Shown: one piece after another, positions 49,901 to 59,600 of the stretch
Numbering within the stretch: the stretch's first letter is position 1
Layout: the number at the start of each line of letters is the position of its first letter
Source of the DNA: Sanderia malayensis
Taxonomy: Eukaryota > Cnidaria > Scyphozoa > Semaeostomeae > Pelagiidae
DNA length: 64,000 bases
Reading direction: 5' to 3'
Assembly (NCBI GenBank): GCA_013076295.1
Contig: RQOL01000824.1
Span: 3,844,001-3,908,000 of the forward strand
The notes under the pieces: model-generated
Told to the model about the DNA's origin: nothing
Databases searched by the model: none
Seen by the model: only the letters and a program-made list of their open reading frames with translations
Position numbers and translations under genes: made by a program

Positions 49901-50717
49901 ATTTACGTAATTTACCTAACAATTATGTTGTAAATTATGATGATGATGAAGATGACTATGTTGTAAATTATGATTGTGATGAATATTATTATGATGATGA
50001 TGATGATTCAAAGCATAACGCAATGGCTTGTTCTTGCGATTCTCTGCGGTACGAGTGAATAATTAATATATATATAAGTCATATACCGTATACAGTCAAA
50101 TCTGTCTAATCCGAACACCCTGGGGAAGCCTGAAAATGTTCGAATTACAAAAAGTTCGAATTATAGAGGTTTGTTTTATAAGAGTTGGTTTATTAGTGAT
50201 CCTTGAAGGGACAGAGAATTTCCTTCGAATTAGATAGAGTTCGAATTACAAGAGTTCGAACTATACAGATTTGACTGTATTGTTTAGATGAAAAGAATGC
50301 CGAAAATGAAGAAAATCATCCCTCCTGGCGCGGCAGATGGAAAGGTAAAAAGAAGTTGCTGAATTCCTGCACTTCAACCATTTAACTCATCCAACATTGT
50401 TAATATGTTTTATTGTCTTCAATGTGGGTTACCTATATATATATAAAAGTCATATACCGTATATTGTTTAGATGAAAAGAATGCCGAAAAAGATGAAAAT
50501 GAAGAAATCTTTCCCTTGTTCCCGTGGAAAGGTAAAAAAGGAGTTGCTGAATTCCTGCAATTCAGCCATTTAACTCATCCAACATTGTTAACATGTTTTA
50601 TTGTTCTCAATGTGCTTTACATGTGTATATATAAGTATCATGTTACATACCGTATATTGTTTAGATGAAAAGAATGCCGAAAAAGAAGATCACCCCCGTT
50701 ACTGGTACAGGGGTTAA
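40911..50717 (+). CDS. PEP3, longest multi-cassette peptide precursor, interrupted by a retrotransposon in one intron
   Basis: Eighteen exons: 40911-40965, 41112-41171, 41300-41350, 41479-41529, 41658-41717, 41846-41905, 42041-42100, 42231-42290, 42421-42480, 42609-42668, 42804-42863, 42994-43053, 43184-43243, 43372-43431, 43565-43621, 50288-50344, 50472-50531, 50665-50717, giving 347 residues in one frame. Signal peptide MKTIFFLLVVLGLALIAC; linker ends HPWRGWK. Cassette tails in order: HLWRGWK twice, IFPLFPWK, GHPMFPWK, GYPMFPWK, IFPLFPWK twice, the same four again, GHPMFPWK, HPSWRGRWK twice, IFPLFPWK, then terminal HPRYWYRG-stop. The GHPMF and GYPMF cassettes have FRK just before the Gly, a possible dibasic release site. 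A 6.35-kb retrotransposon (43,714-50,065) fills intron 15. If that intron is not spliced, a shorter product results. The 3' part is nearly identical to that of PEP1. Confidence 0.8.
41846..43371. repeat. 763-bp tandem duplication inside PEP3
   Basis: Exons 6-9 and their introns recur exactly 763 bp downstream as exons 10-13, and exon 14 begins a third partial copy. All four exon starts shift by 763 bp. The copies appear nearly identical, so the expansion is recent. Confidence 0.88.
44144..44569 (+). pseudogene. Gag N-terminal part, copy B
   Basis: Open for 141 codons: MAKSKSIKQGIRRSTRPSTA, EGSLATIVRELMTA, TINAFSPEVSNSLVRQIQSG. The frame is cut by the nested transposon at 44,580, and Gag sequence resumes at 46,609 with the Cys/His-rich ERFCKEATCRFKHVCNRPGC segment near 46,770-46,850. 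Confidence 0.65.
44580..46604. mobile_element. TTAA-flanked DNA transposon nested in copy B (Kolobok- or piggyBac-like)
   Basis: Inverted ends GGTGGCCGGCTACAG are flanked by TTAA at 44,576-44,579 and 46,605-46,608. Copy A (26,830-26,845, minus strand) has the uninterrupted target with a single TTAA. Length 2,025 bp. Interior frames at about 45,380-45,790 read VDLHNLRDCILKAAICKKCK and, after a one-base shift, FALKCNICQNESSFSTS, HINAKSAHFAHQFA and LRAKRKGV. The two CxxC pairs and this order recall the N-terminal part of Mutator-like/Kolobok transposases. The catalytic region is missing. TTAA target sites fit Kolobok and piggyBac. I favour Kolobok, at low certainty. Confidence 0.7.
47276..47878 (+). 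pseudogene. Partial DIRS-type reverse transcriptase, copy B
   Basis: MAKTDIESAFRLIQVHPNDW, YFEKFLLIGLRGGPFLFNQY and YVTHFLDDFLII are reverse transcriptase motifs, with LDD in place of the canonical DD-containing box (FLDD). The frame then runs through a deletion into the end of the RNase H region (LPQSDGSGPSPNASHYAI). Start and RNase H core are missing, so it is not functional. A poly(T)-rich stretch at 46,970-47,022 interrupts the region upstream. Confidence 0.75.
47953..48478 (+). pseudogene. Tyrosine recombinase remnant, copy B
   Basis: Frames 47,953 and 48,149 spell FPTIGAMGRPPASTTPGG, TLCYFATHMAPTVSHDTITM and FLAAVRDFHLQHVF, matching the copy A recombinase with frameshifts. The part with the catalytic Arg is deleted. 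Confidence 0.7.
48480..50065. repeat. B1-A2-B2 split direct repeats of copy B
   Basis: B1 (48480-49008) and B2 (49537-50065) start caaaagtgcaaacacttc and end gtacgagtgaataattaa. A2 (49009-49416) repeats A1. Each B unit has four GGCCTCGCGTACC direct repeats and a GAT/ATG-rich tract near its end. The counterparts in copy A are at 24616-25146, 24209-24615 and 23558-24087. Confidence 0.85.
50093..50277. mobile_element. Third copy of the 185-bp MITE, in PEP3
   Basis: Same element as 29,295-29,479, again TA-flanked and again 10 nt before a cassette exon (50,288). The offset from the PEP1 copy is exactly 20,050 bp, the same offset as the following three exons, so it was copied along with the PEP1/PEP3 3' segment. 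Confidence 0.85.
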
Positions 50718-52640
50718 GAAGAAGATGCTGACGAATCTGCTGCTTACACCTCATAACAATGGTGTGTGATTTTACAAAGATATGACAAGAACTATTTTAT
50801 GCCTTTTAATGTCATATTTTTTTTCTAATTGAAACTTGTTTAATAACTTTTTGGAGGAACATGTTACTTGTATTATTTCGTCTTTTTCTGCTTTTCAAAA
50901 GTTAAATAGTCACGTTGATAATATGATTACCGACCAAACCACTTATTTGTTGACCTTAAAACATATTTTTTTACTTAATGCTAAAACAATCTGGACTGCA
51001 GCGTGCGTTTCCCGTCGAAAACGTGCATTTCTTGTCAAGAACAATAGATTTTGAGGCGTTCCCGCTGCTTTGCGCTCTCTTTGCGTATTTCACGCCTATG
51101 ACTGATTATTTGTGATCAAACCATGTGGAATTGTTGGATCATGCTGCAGTTCTTCAAAGAAGTTGGATTGAGGCATTGTGAGTATAATTGTTAATTTCTG
51201 GCTGGTTTTCGCTTAAAATGAAATGTGGTTGTCAATTGATTTACCAATGATGGATTCAAGTTAGTTTTAAATAAATATATGAGACTTCAAGCATCCAGGC
51301 CAGGCCTGCAAGAAATTTTGTAACTGACTTTGTATCTAACGGTACTCAGCTGGATAAGCCTAAAAGATCTAACTGTGCCTGTGGAGACAGGGCAGAGACA
51401 GGCCTGGTCTAGCACCCAGGGGGGGAGGCACTCGGTATATGGACATCTGGGGGGTAAGGCCGAGAATTTTACAAGGAACTCAAAAATATCAGAACTGATT
51501 TTCTTGACAACCCTAAAATATCACTTTTTTATTATCTTGCATCCAAAAATATCAAAAATTGTAATCAAGGAGAGAAATTTGGCTGACTTGAAATATGCAA
51601 CTTCCATTACAGGACCTAGAAATATTGTTTGACTAATTTGATATACCAAAAATTATCATAATAGTCTCGACTATTTTTAGCACCCAAAAGTATCATTTTG
51701 GACAAAGTTATCACCCAAAAACTGCCAATGTAAATGAGTCATCCATGAGCAATAACACGGCTTTGTTGATTTCAAATGGCTTCATCGGGGCGCTAACAAA
51801 TAGCAACAACTGTGGGTATTGTACAGTTGACATCCGCTTACTCGAACTCTGAAGTGAAATCAAAATTTGTTCGAGTAAGCGAATGTTCGACTTAGCGGAT
51901 GCCCGGAATTTTCTTAGCTAAAAAATTAGTTGTATTCGAGTCAGGAAAGTAAAATAAACTCACAAATAGCAAGTCTATTTAAATTCTAAGCAAAATACGT
52001 ATAAAAACGGGTTAGTTGGGCAAAAAATACGAGTCCAATGTGTGAAAGGTTCATACGTGAAAGGTTTTCATGTGTATAAGGATAGATCGAGCCCACAAAA
52101 GCCCTATTAAAACACATGGTTTAACTGGGTCTTATTGGGCATAACACGTTATTTGCTTTGTTCCTACCGGGTCATACACGCATTTTCGCTTATAAGAAGC
52201 CCTCTATAAGAAACCTACGCAAAAGACACCTAAGAAATTAAGAAACAATAGTACTACTTTCCGTCAAGTTTAAGAAACCGAGTCACCTGGTACAATAGGC
52301 AAATTAGAGGGTTGGGACGAAGATCTGGTCACAAAGCCAAGTATAAGAAAACAAGTAAATTGAAGGGAATGTGCAAAGATACAAGGCTATGTTGAAAAAT
52401 AGATCGAAACTCATTTCGATGTAGACATGCGCAGTATACCGTCACATAAACTGACCACATGAACATTTTGAGATCAGTGATGAGAACCGGAAGGGAATGC
52501 AAAATGGCAACAACAACAGGCCTAATGTTCACGTGAAAAATTACATCTTCCCTCTGCGCTTCTCTGATTGGTTAATAAACCAAATCTCTTTTTAGCAGTT
52601 GCGAAAGCACGCCTTTTAACCTTGCACATTCCCTTTAAAA
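50718..52640. other. PEP3 3' flank and spacer
   Basis: The first 230 bp matches the PEP1 3' flank closely. Later 51,730-51,780 matches 31,878-31,930, and 51,828-51,905 contains ttcgagtaagcg-type inverted motifs of a decayed pogo-like element. No gene seen. Confidence 0.5.
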
Positions 52641-52913
52641 TACCGTATTTCCTCTAATTAGCGCCAACCCTCTTTTAACCGTCCCCCTCCAATAAGGGCG
52701 GTTAATAGAGGGCAGTTGCAATTGATCTTGACTGCTTGATATTGAATAACATTTGGAACTATATTAGATTATTCTTTTGTTTTTGATGTTTTTTATTTTA
52801 AAACTTCAGGACTGTGAAATAAGCGCTCTTTTAAGCGCCCCCTCTAATAAGCGCCCACCCAATGTTGCAAAATATTTAACCAGCGCCCGGGCGCTTATCA
52901 GACGAAATAGGTA
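52641..52913. mobile_element. Second GCGCC-rich TIR element
   Basis: Starts taccgtatttcctctaatta and ends gcgcttatcagacgaaatag followed by gta, with internal gcgccccctctaataagcgc. Resembles the element at 2,595-3,126 but the inverted ends are more diverged. About 270 bp, non-autonomous. Confidence 0.5.
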
Positions 52914-53299
52914 TTTCTACAATACAGAAAATATTTATTACGTTCGGTGGGTTCACACTTTGTGTTCTGTGGCCGAGAATTGTACGGCAAATTGGGATCA
53001 CAGACCATAAAAGATTATTTTTGCTCAAGCAATCCGGGCCGGTAGGCTAACCACCCAGTTTTTTGAGATAGCACTAATAAATGGCAAATGCCCTCTTTTT
53101 GATTAAGCAAGTGACACGTCATTGTTCCAATTTCAATTCATTGGTGCTCTATTTTATCCACGTCAGAGCAACAGATTTGATCGCCTGCTTTGTTCAATAA
53201 CTATGCCACTTACTGCAGAATACCATGAATTGAAAGGTGACTATTGGTGCTAAGATACCATAATTTATCAATTATTTAATTTTGCTCTAAGACTCACTG

Positions 53300-53790
53300 G
53301 AATCCAACAGACACGTAAGAACAACGACTAACGTTGAAAGGGGTTGAAAGAGACGAAAATGAAATACATGCGCGAACGTCCATGCTGGAGAATCCTTATT
53401 CGCGCACAAGAAATGTCGTTCACCGCTGACCTCGCGTAAAGAGACGGAGAGTAACAAGCAGCCAACGAACCGAAGTTTGCCAACGGAGCGTAAATACAAG
53501 AATACTCGAGCCTCGACAAGCAATACGAATAGAGACCCTTGCATGAACATTGCAGCAAACGGACATTTAAGCAATGGGATTTTGAGTGGCGAAGATGATC
53601 AGGCTTGTCAAACAAGTAGGAATAACTCTGCTGCAGTGCTTAGCAAGATACCAACAAGATCAATAAACTCTTACTCAAATGGAGTCGCCATGGGCGTTGT
53701 TGATCATCACGTGTTTCCAAGACATCACGACAATGGCTGCATGTCAATGAAATTCCTATGTAAATAAACAATAACATTTAATTAGTCTTG
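53300..53790 (+). pseudogene. Largest ankyrin gene 3'-end copy, with an intact 96-codon frame
   Basis: Matches the parent from about 21,040 to past its stop. A 10-bp duplication near the beginning (gttgaaagg repeated) breaks the upstream frame, but from 53,477 the frame is open for 96 codons (MPTERKYKNTRASTSNTNRD ... MSMKFLCK) with only scattered replacements relative to the parent. No promoter, first exon or ankyrin repeat accompanies it, so it is most likely a young pseudogene. 3' UTR homology runs on to about 54,200. Confidence 0.75.
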
Positions 53791-54199
53791 GTGTTATGTT
53801 GAGCAAAAAGTACATCGTCTATGACTATAATAAGTCCTCTTCTATTTAATGTCCTTGGGTTTGCTTTAAGCTCAAATAATTCGATGTTTTTCATTGTATA
53901 TTGCTATGATTTAGCATATAGCATAATAACTTAACTATCCCTGTTCAAGTTGCTAGACATAAAGGAACATTGTATAAGAAATACACAATGGATTTTATGC
54001 CAAATGACATCAAGATCAAACGCCTGTTTAAAAGACGTTTAGGTTCGATACTTTTGATTATGAGAAGATTATGTTAAAGCAATAAAGACACTAGGATCAT
54101 GATTCCAATTTATGGCATTCATTAAATAACGAAAGAATATACACAGCTGAAATGATGCATATTGCAAATATTTATATGGGTCCTGCCATCAAATTCATG

Positions 54200-55233
54200 T
54201 AAAGAGGTTTTCGCAAAATGGGGTGTAAACAAAATTGTCACACGATGGCGTAAGCATAAGCAGCCTGCTCACTGAACATAAAGTCGTCATGGATAAAATG
54301 ATGCTAAATCCGATGAAGTGATGGCCGTGTCTAAGAATGCATGTCAAAAATTGAAGGGGTGTCCACTAACTTTAGATGGAGAGGCTGTAGGAAAGCCATT
54401 AGGAAATTGACCTATAAGAGGTGTGGAGTTTAAACGGGCGTCTCTCTGTAGTAGGTGGTTTTAATCTGATATGGTCATTTGGGTGGCTAATGAAAAAGCC
54501 CAAATGAATTTTCTTGTTAATTAAAGACTTGGAATATATGCTTATGATAAGTTGGACAGACGCATCGGAATGTATTGTCCCCTCCTGATAGCAGGGCATC
54601 ATTGTAAACGAAATCCGTTCAGCGGAACATTTCTCAAAGCATTTTCATGTTTCAACGATTTTATTGAAATGGCAGAAGAATATGCTCATGAAGGATAACA
54701 CAATGGATAACTATAAGAAAATGTCTTATTCAAATGGCAATATAATTAATGAAGGCATAGAGTGCTCGAACTCGCACGAAAATGGTTCGAGTTAACGAGT
54801 GTTTGAGTTATCGAGGATCAGACAGTACTAGCGAAGATTTCAAACAGAAAACCAATTAGTTCCAATTATCCAAGATTCGAGTTATCGGGGGTGCAAGTTA
54901 TCGAGATTTTACTGCAGTATACTTTATGTTAATTCATTGCCCTTGGGTGTGAGCACTATTTTCAAGGACAAACTTTTTAACGTTTTATATGACATGAAAC
55001 ATCTCGTAAGAGTTTCCATTGTGAACAGATTTCCATTGAAATCTGATTTCAGATTTCAATCCATTGAAATTATATCTGTTGACATCTGAAAAACTTTGTT
55101 AATTATTAGAAAGCTTTTTAATTGACATAAGAAAATCACTTTTGCAATACATTGTCGGATTTCCAGTGCAAATCGGCTAATGCATACAACACAATTATAT
55201 TCTCCAGGAATGTCCGACCGGCGCCGTATTATA
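54200..55233. other. Duplicated flank and PEP4 distal promoter
   Basis: 54,420-54,740 matches 39,661-39,990. 54,767-54,917 carries gttcgagttaacgagtg/gagttatcg motifs of a decayed element. 54,920-55,233 matches the PEP3 upstream region (tgtgagcactattttcaagg, gacatgaaacatctcgtaag). No gene seen. Confidence 0.5.
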
Positions 55234-56312
55234 CACTTAGTGAGCAAAAGTATTGCACCACCGGATAAAAAATGGCGTCTAGAAGTGGCCCTAGGCCTGA
55301 GCAAGAAAATTTACATAACAATATAAAAATACCAAACGGGTTTCAATAGCGAATTTCTTTAGCATAAATATACTCCAAATTTCATAAATTTTCAAACGAA
55401 AACATAATTTAAAATATATCATATTGTTTTATAATAATATTAAAAGAAAACTGCGAAGAAGTCCCTTAAAAAATGTTCACAAAAATTTATCGAAGTCGAG
55501 TAATTAAAACGCGAATAATTATAATTTCTTTTACTCAAAGCCATGCAAATTTTCTCTCATTTAAAAGAGAATGTTTTCAAATTTTGAAAAATGTAAAAGT
55601 TTTTCATGTAATTGTCTTGACCTTTTAGATTTCAAGGTTTTAAGTCCTTGTTTTCAACTTGGGAAGTACATGTTTTGTTTCTCAGATTTCACTATGGGTT
55701 TTGAAAAATAAAATTTTCGTTCACTTTAGAAAATTTTAAGCCTTTAAAAATTATATCAAATTGTAGTATTTGAAACAAATTATAGAAATATTCATGTCAA
55801 ATTTTTTCTTATGGCATTTAACCTTCTTTTTTTTACTCTGAAAAAAAAATTATGGAAAAATCGGATTTGTCAAATCACATTCCGAAAATGCTAAACAAAG
55901 ACTTAAAACCTTGAAATCTAAAAGGTCAAGACAATTACATGAAAAACTTTTACATTTTTCAAAATTTGAAAACATTCTCTTTTAAATGAGAGAAAATTTG
56001 CATGGCTTTGAGTAAAAGAAATTATAATTATTCGCGTTTTAATTACTCGACTTCGATAAATTTTTGTGAACATTTTTTAAGGGACTTCTTCGCAGTTTTC
56101 TTTTAATATTATTATAAAACAATATGATATATTTTAAATTATGTTTTCGTTTGAAAATTTATGAAATTTGGAGTATATTTATGCTAAAGAAATTCGCTAT
56201 TGAAACCCGTTTGGTATTTTTATATTGTTATGTAAATTTTCTTGCTCAGGCCTAGGGCCACTTCTAGACGCCATTTTTTATCCGGTGGTGCAATACTTTT
56301 GCTCACTAAGGG
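55234..56312. mobile_element. 1.08-kb foldback element (Tc1/mariner-type ends)
   Basis: Two arms of about 415 bp, 55,236-55,646 and 55,900-56,310, are perfect or nearly perfect reverse complements, with a loop of roughly 250 bp. Ends cttagtgagcaaaagtattg are typical of Tc1/mariner elements and TA flanks both sides. The empty site gtattatataatag is visible upstream of PEP3 (40,606) and at 35,948. No open frame of note. Confidence 0.85.
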
Positions 56313-56398
56313 TATAATAGAAAATTATCATTGAAATTAATTTGAAGATATATTCAATGCCAAAATATTACTGTGTGTAATGATAAGCTCGTCTTTTT

Positions 56399-56450
56399 AA
56401 AAGTTCTTCCGCCAAACAATATGTGAATATTGTTTCGCGAAAGACCTTTT
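56399..56450. promoter_or_regulatory. Imperfect palindrome in the PEP4 promoter
   Basis: AAAAGTTCTTCCGCCAAACA followed by a diverged inverse (ttgtttcgcgaaagacctttt). It corresponds to the better conserved palindrome at 40,694-40,745. Confidence 0.45.
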
Positions 56451-56510
56451 AGAAATGTTAATTTATCAAAAAAGACGGTCGTTATACACAATTATTTTGT
56501 TTTAAATGTC

Positions 56511-56516
56511 TATAAA
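56511..56516 (+). promoter_or_regulatory. TATA box of PEP4
   Basis: TATAAA in tgtctataaattc, 102 bp before the start codon. Confidence 0.7.
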
Positions 56517-56612
56517 TTCGCAAGCCAAACCAAAAAGATCTCATTCGCAGGTACAAACATTAGACTAAACTAAACATTTAGTAAATCTGTTTCAAAGACC
56601 AACGAATCCAAA

Positions 56613-59600
56613 ATGAAGACAACTTTCTTTCTCTTGGTTGTTCTGGGATTGGCTCTCATTGCCTGTGGTAAGAAATATTCTTGCAAATGTTCATTCTTAT
56701 ACAGTTAACCTTGATGGACAATTATGAAGAAGCTCAAAAAGTTCTTTCTTTATGTTTCTTACATGAGATCATTTTTTGATGGTAATGCTAGGACTTTAAA
56801 ACTGAATTATTGCTATCTTGAATAGATGCAAAAAGCTTGAAAAAGAAAGACAATGAAGAAAATCATCCAGGGTGGAAAGGTAAAAAAGAAGTGGCCAAAA
56901 TTTCTGAACTTTAATCATTCAAATCATCTAACATTGTTAACTTGCTGCATATGCTAAATAATTTATTGTTTAGATGAAAAGAATGCCGAAGAAATAGAAG
57001 ATGCTGGAAATTCTGCTCCTTGGGACTCAGGTTTGTTACATATTCATTTGTAATATTTCAATCTCAATGAAATGCTTCTATTACGTGTAAAATATTCAGG
57101 TTTATTATTCAAAAGTTCCTAGCTTCAATCATCTAACTCGTCCAACATTGTCAACTTGTTGCATATGTTAAATAATTTATTGTTTAGATGAAAAGAATGC
57201 CGAAGAAATAGAAGATGCTGGAAATTCTGCTCCTTGGGATTCAGGTTTGTTACATATTCACTTCTTATATTTCAATCTCACTGAAATGACTCTACTTGGG
57301 TAAAATACTCAGGTTTATTATTCAAAAGTTCCTAGCTTCAATCATCTAACGCGTCCAACATTTTTAACTTGTTGCATATGTTAAATAATTTATTGTTTAG
57401 ATGAAAAGAATGCCGAAGAAATAGAAGATGCTGGAAATTCTGCTCCTTGGAATTCAGGTTTGTTACATATTCACTTCTTATATTTCAATCTCACTGAAAT
57501 GACTTTACTTGGGTAAAATACTCAGGTTTATTATTCAAAAGTTCTTAGCTTCAATCATCTAACTCGTCCATCAACTTGTTGCATATGTTAAATAATTTAT
57601 TGTTTAGATGAAAAGAATGCCGAAGAAGAAGAAGATGCTGGAAATTCTGCTCCTTGGGATTCAGGTTTGCTACATATTCACTTGTTATATTTCAATCTCA
57701 CTGAAATGATTCTACTTGGTGTAAAATACTCAGGTTTATTATTCAAAAGTTCTTAGCTTCAATCATCTAACTCGTCCATCAACTTGTTGCATATGTTAAA
57801 TAATTGATTGTTTAGATGAAAAGAATGCCGAAGAAATAGAAGATGCTGGAAATTCTGCTCCTTGGGACTCAGGTTTGTTACATATTCATTTGTAATATTT
57901 CAATCTCAATGAAATGCTTCTATTACGTGTAAAATATTCAGGTTTATTATTCAAAAGTTCCTAGCTTCAATCATCTAACTCGTCCAACATTGTCAACTTG
58001 TTGCATATGTTAAATAATTTATTGTTTAGATGAAAAGAATGCCGAAGAAATAGAAGATGCTGGAAATTCTGCTCCTTGGGATTCAGGTTTGTTACATATT
58101 CACTTCTTATATTTCATTCTCAATGAAATGGTTCTACTTGGTGTAAAATACTCAGGTTTATTATTCAAAAGTTCTTAGCTTCAATCATCTAACTCGTCCA
58201 ACATTGTCAACTTGTTGCATATGTTAAATAATTTATTGTTTAGATGAAAAGAATGCCGAAGAAGAAGAAGATGCTGGAAATTCTGCTCCTTGGGATTCAG
58301 GTTTGCTACATATTCACTTGTTATATTTCAATCTCACTGAAATGATTCTACTTGGTGTAAAATACTCAGGTTTATTATTCAAAAGTTCTTAGCTTCAATC
58401 ATCTAACTCGTCCATCAACTTGTTGCATATGTTAAATAATTTATTGTTTAGATGAAAAGAATGCCGAAGAAATAGAAGATGCTGGAAATTCTGCTCCTTG
58501 GGATTCAGGTTTGTTACATATTCACTTGTTATATTTCAATCTCACTGAAATGGTTCTACTTGGTGTAAAATACTCAGGTTTATTATTCAAAAGTTCTTAG
58601 CTTCAATCATCTAACTCGTCCATCAACTTGTTGCATATGTTAAATAATTTATTGTTTAGATGAAAAGAATGCCGAAGAAATAGAAGATGCTGGAAATTCT
58701 GCTCCTTGGGATTCAGGTTTGCTACATATTCACTTGTTATATTTCAATCTCACTGAAATGATTCTACTTGGTGTAAAATACTCAGGTTTATTATTCAAAA
58801 GTTCTTAGCTTCAATCATCTAACTCGTCCATCAACTTGTTGCATATGTTAAATAATTTATTGTTTAGATGAAAAGAATGCCGAAGAAATAGAAGATGCTG
58901 GAAATTCTGCTCCTTGGGATTCAGGTTTGCTACATATTCACTTGTTATATTTCAATCTCACTGAAATGGTTCTACTTGGTGTAAAATACTCAGGTTTATT
59001 ATTCAAAAGTTCTTAGCTTCAATCATCTAACTCGTCCATCAACTTGTTGCATATGTTAAATAATTTATTGTTTAGATGAAAAGAATGCCGAAGAAATAGA
59101 AGATGCTGGAAATTCTGCTCCTTGGGATTCAGGTTTGTTACATATTCACTTCTTATATTTCATTCTCAATGAAATGGTTCTACTTGGTGTAAAATACTCA
59201 GGTTTATTATTCAAAAGTTCTTAGCTTCAATCATCTAACTCGTCCAACATTGTCAACTTGTTGCATATGTTAAATAATTTATTGTTTAGATGAAAAGAAT
59301 GCCGAAGAAGAAGAAGATGCTGGAAATTCTGCTCCTTGGGATTCAGGTTTGCTACATATTCACTTGTTATATTTCAATCTCACTGAAATGATTCTACTTG
59401 GTGTAAAATACTCAGGTTTATTATTCAAAAGTTCTTAGCTTCAATCATCTAACTCGTCCATCAACTTGTTGCATATGTTAAATAATTTATTGTTTAGATG
59501 AAAAGAATGCCGAAGAAATAGAAGATGCTGGAAATTCTGCTCCTTGGGATTCAGGTTTGCTACATATTCACTTGTTATATTTCAATCTCACTGAAATGAT

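Larger units (their letters stand above)
43714..50065 (+). mobile_element. Tyrosine-recombinase retrotransposon with split direct repeats, copy B, inside PEP3 intron 15
   Basis: Order: A1 43714-44120, Gag 44144-44569, nested DNA transposon 44580-46604, rest of Gag, partial reverse transcriptase 47276-47660, recombinase remnant 47953-48478, B1 48480-49008, A2 49009-49416, a spacer of 120 bp, B2 49537-50065. It inserted within the TA-rich run of an intron (gcgggctacatata... and ...tatatataagtcat) without a target duplication. PEP1 intron 8 shows the empty site. ORFs are deleted and frameshifted, so the copy is defective, but the direct repeats remain close to those of copy A. Confidence 0.85.

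Noticed and set aside
49009..50065. A separate short non-autonomous element next to the full retrotransposon (also 23,558-24,615)
   Set aside because: The same full-plus-short order occurs in both copies and matches the A2-spacer-B2 part of a split-direct-repeat retrotransposon, so it is one element.
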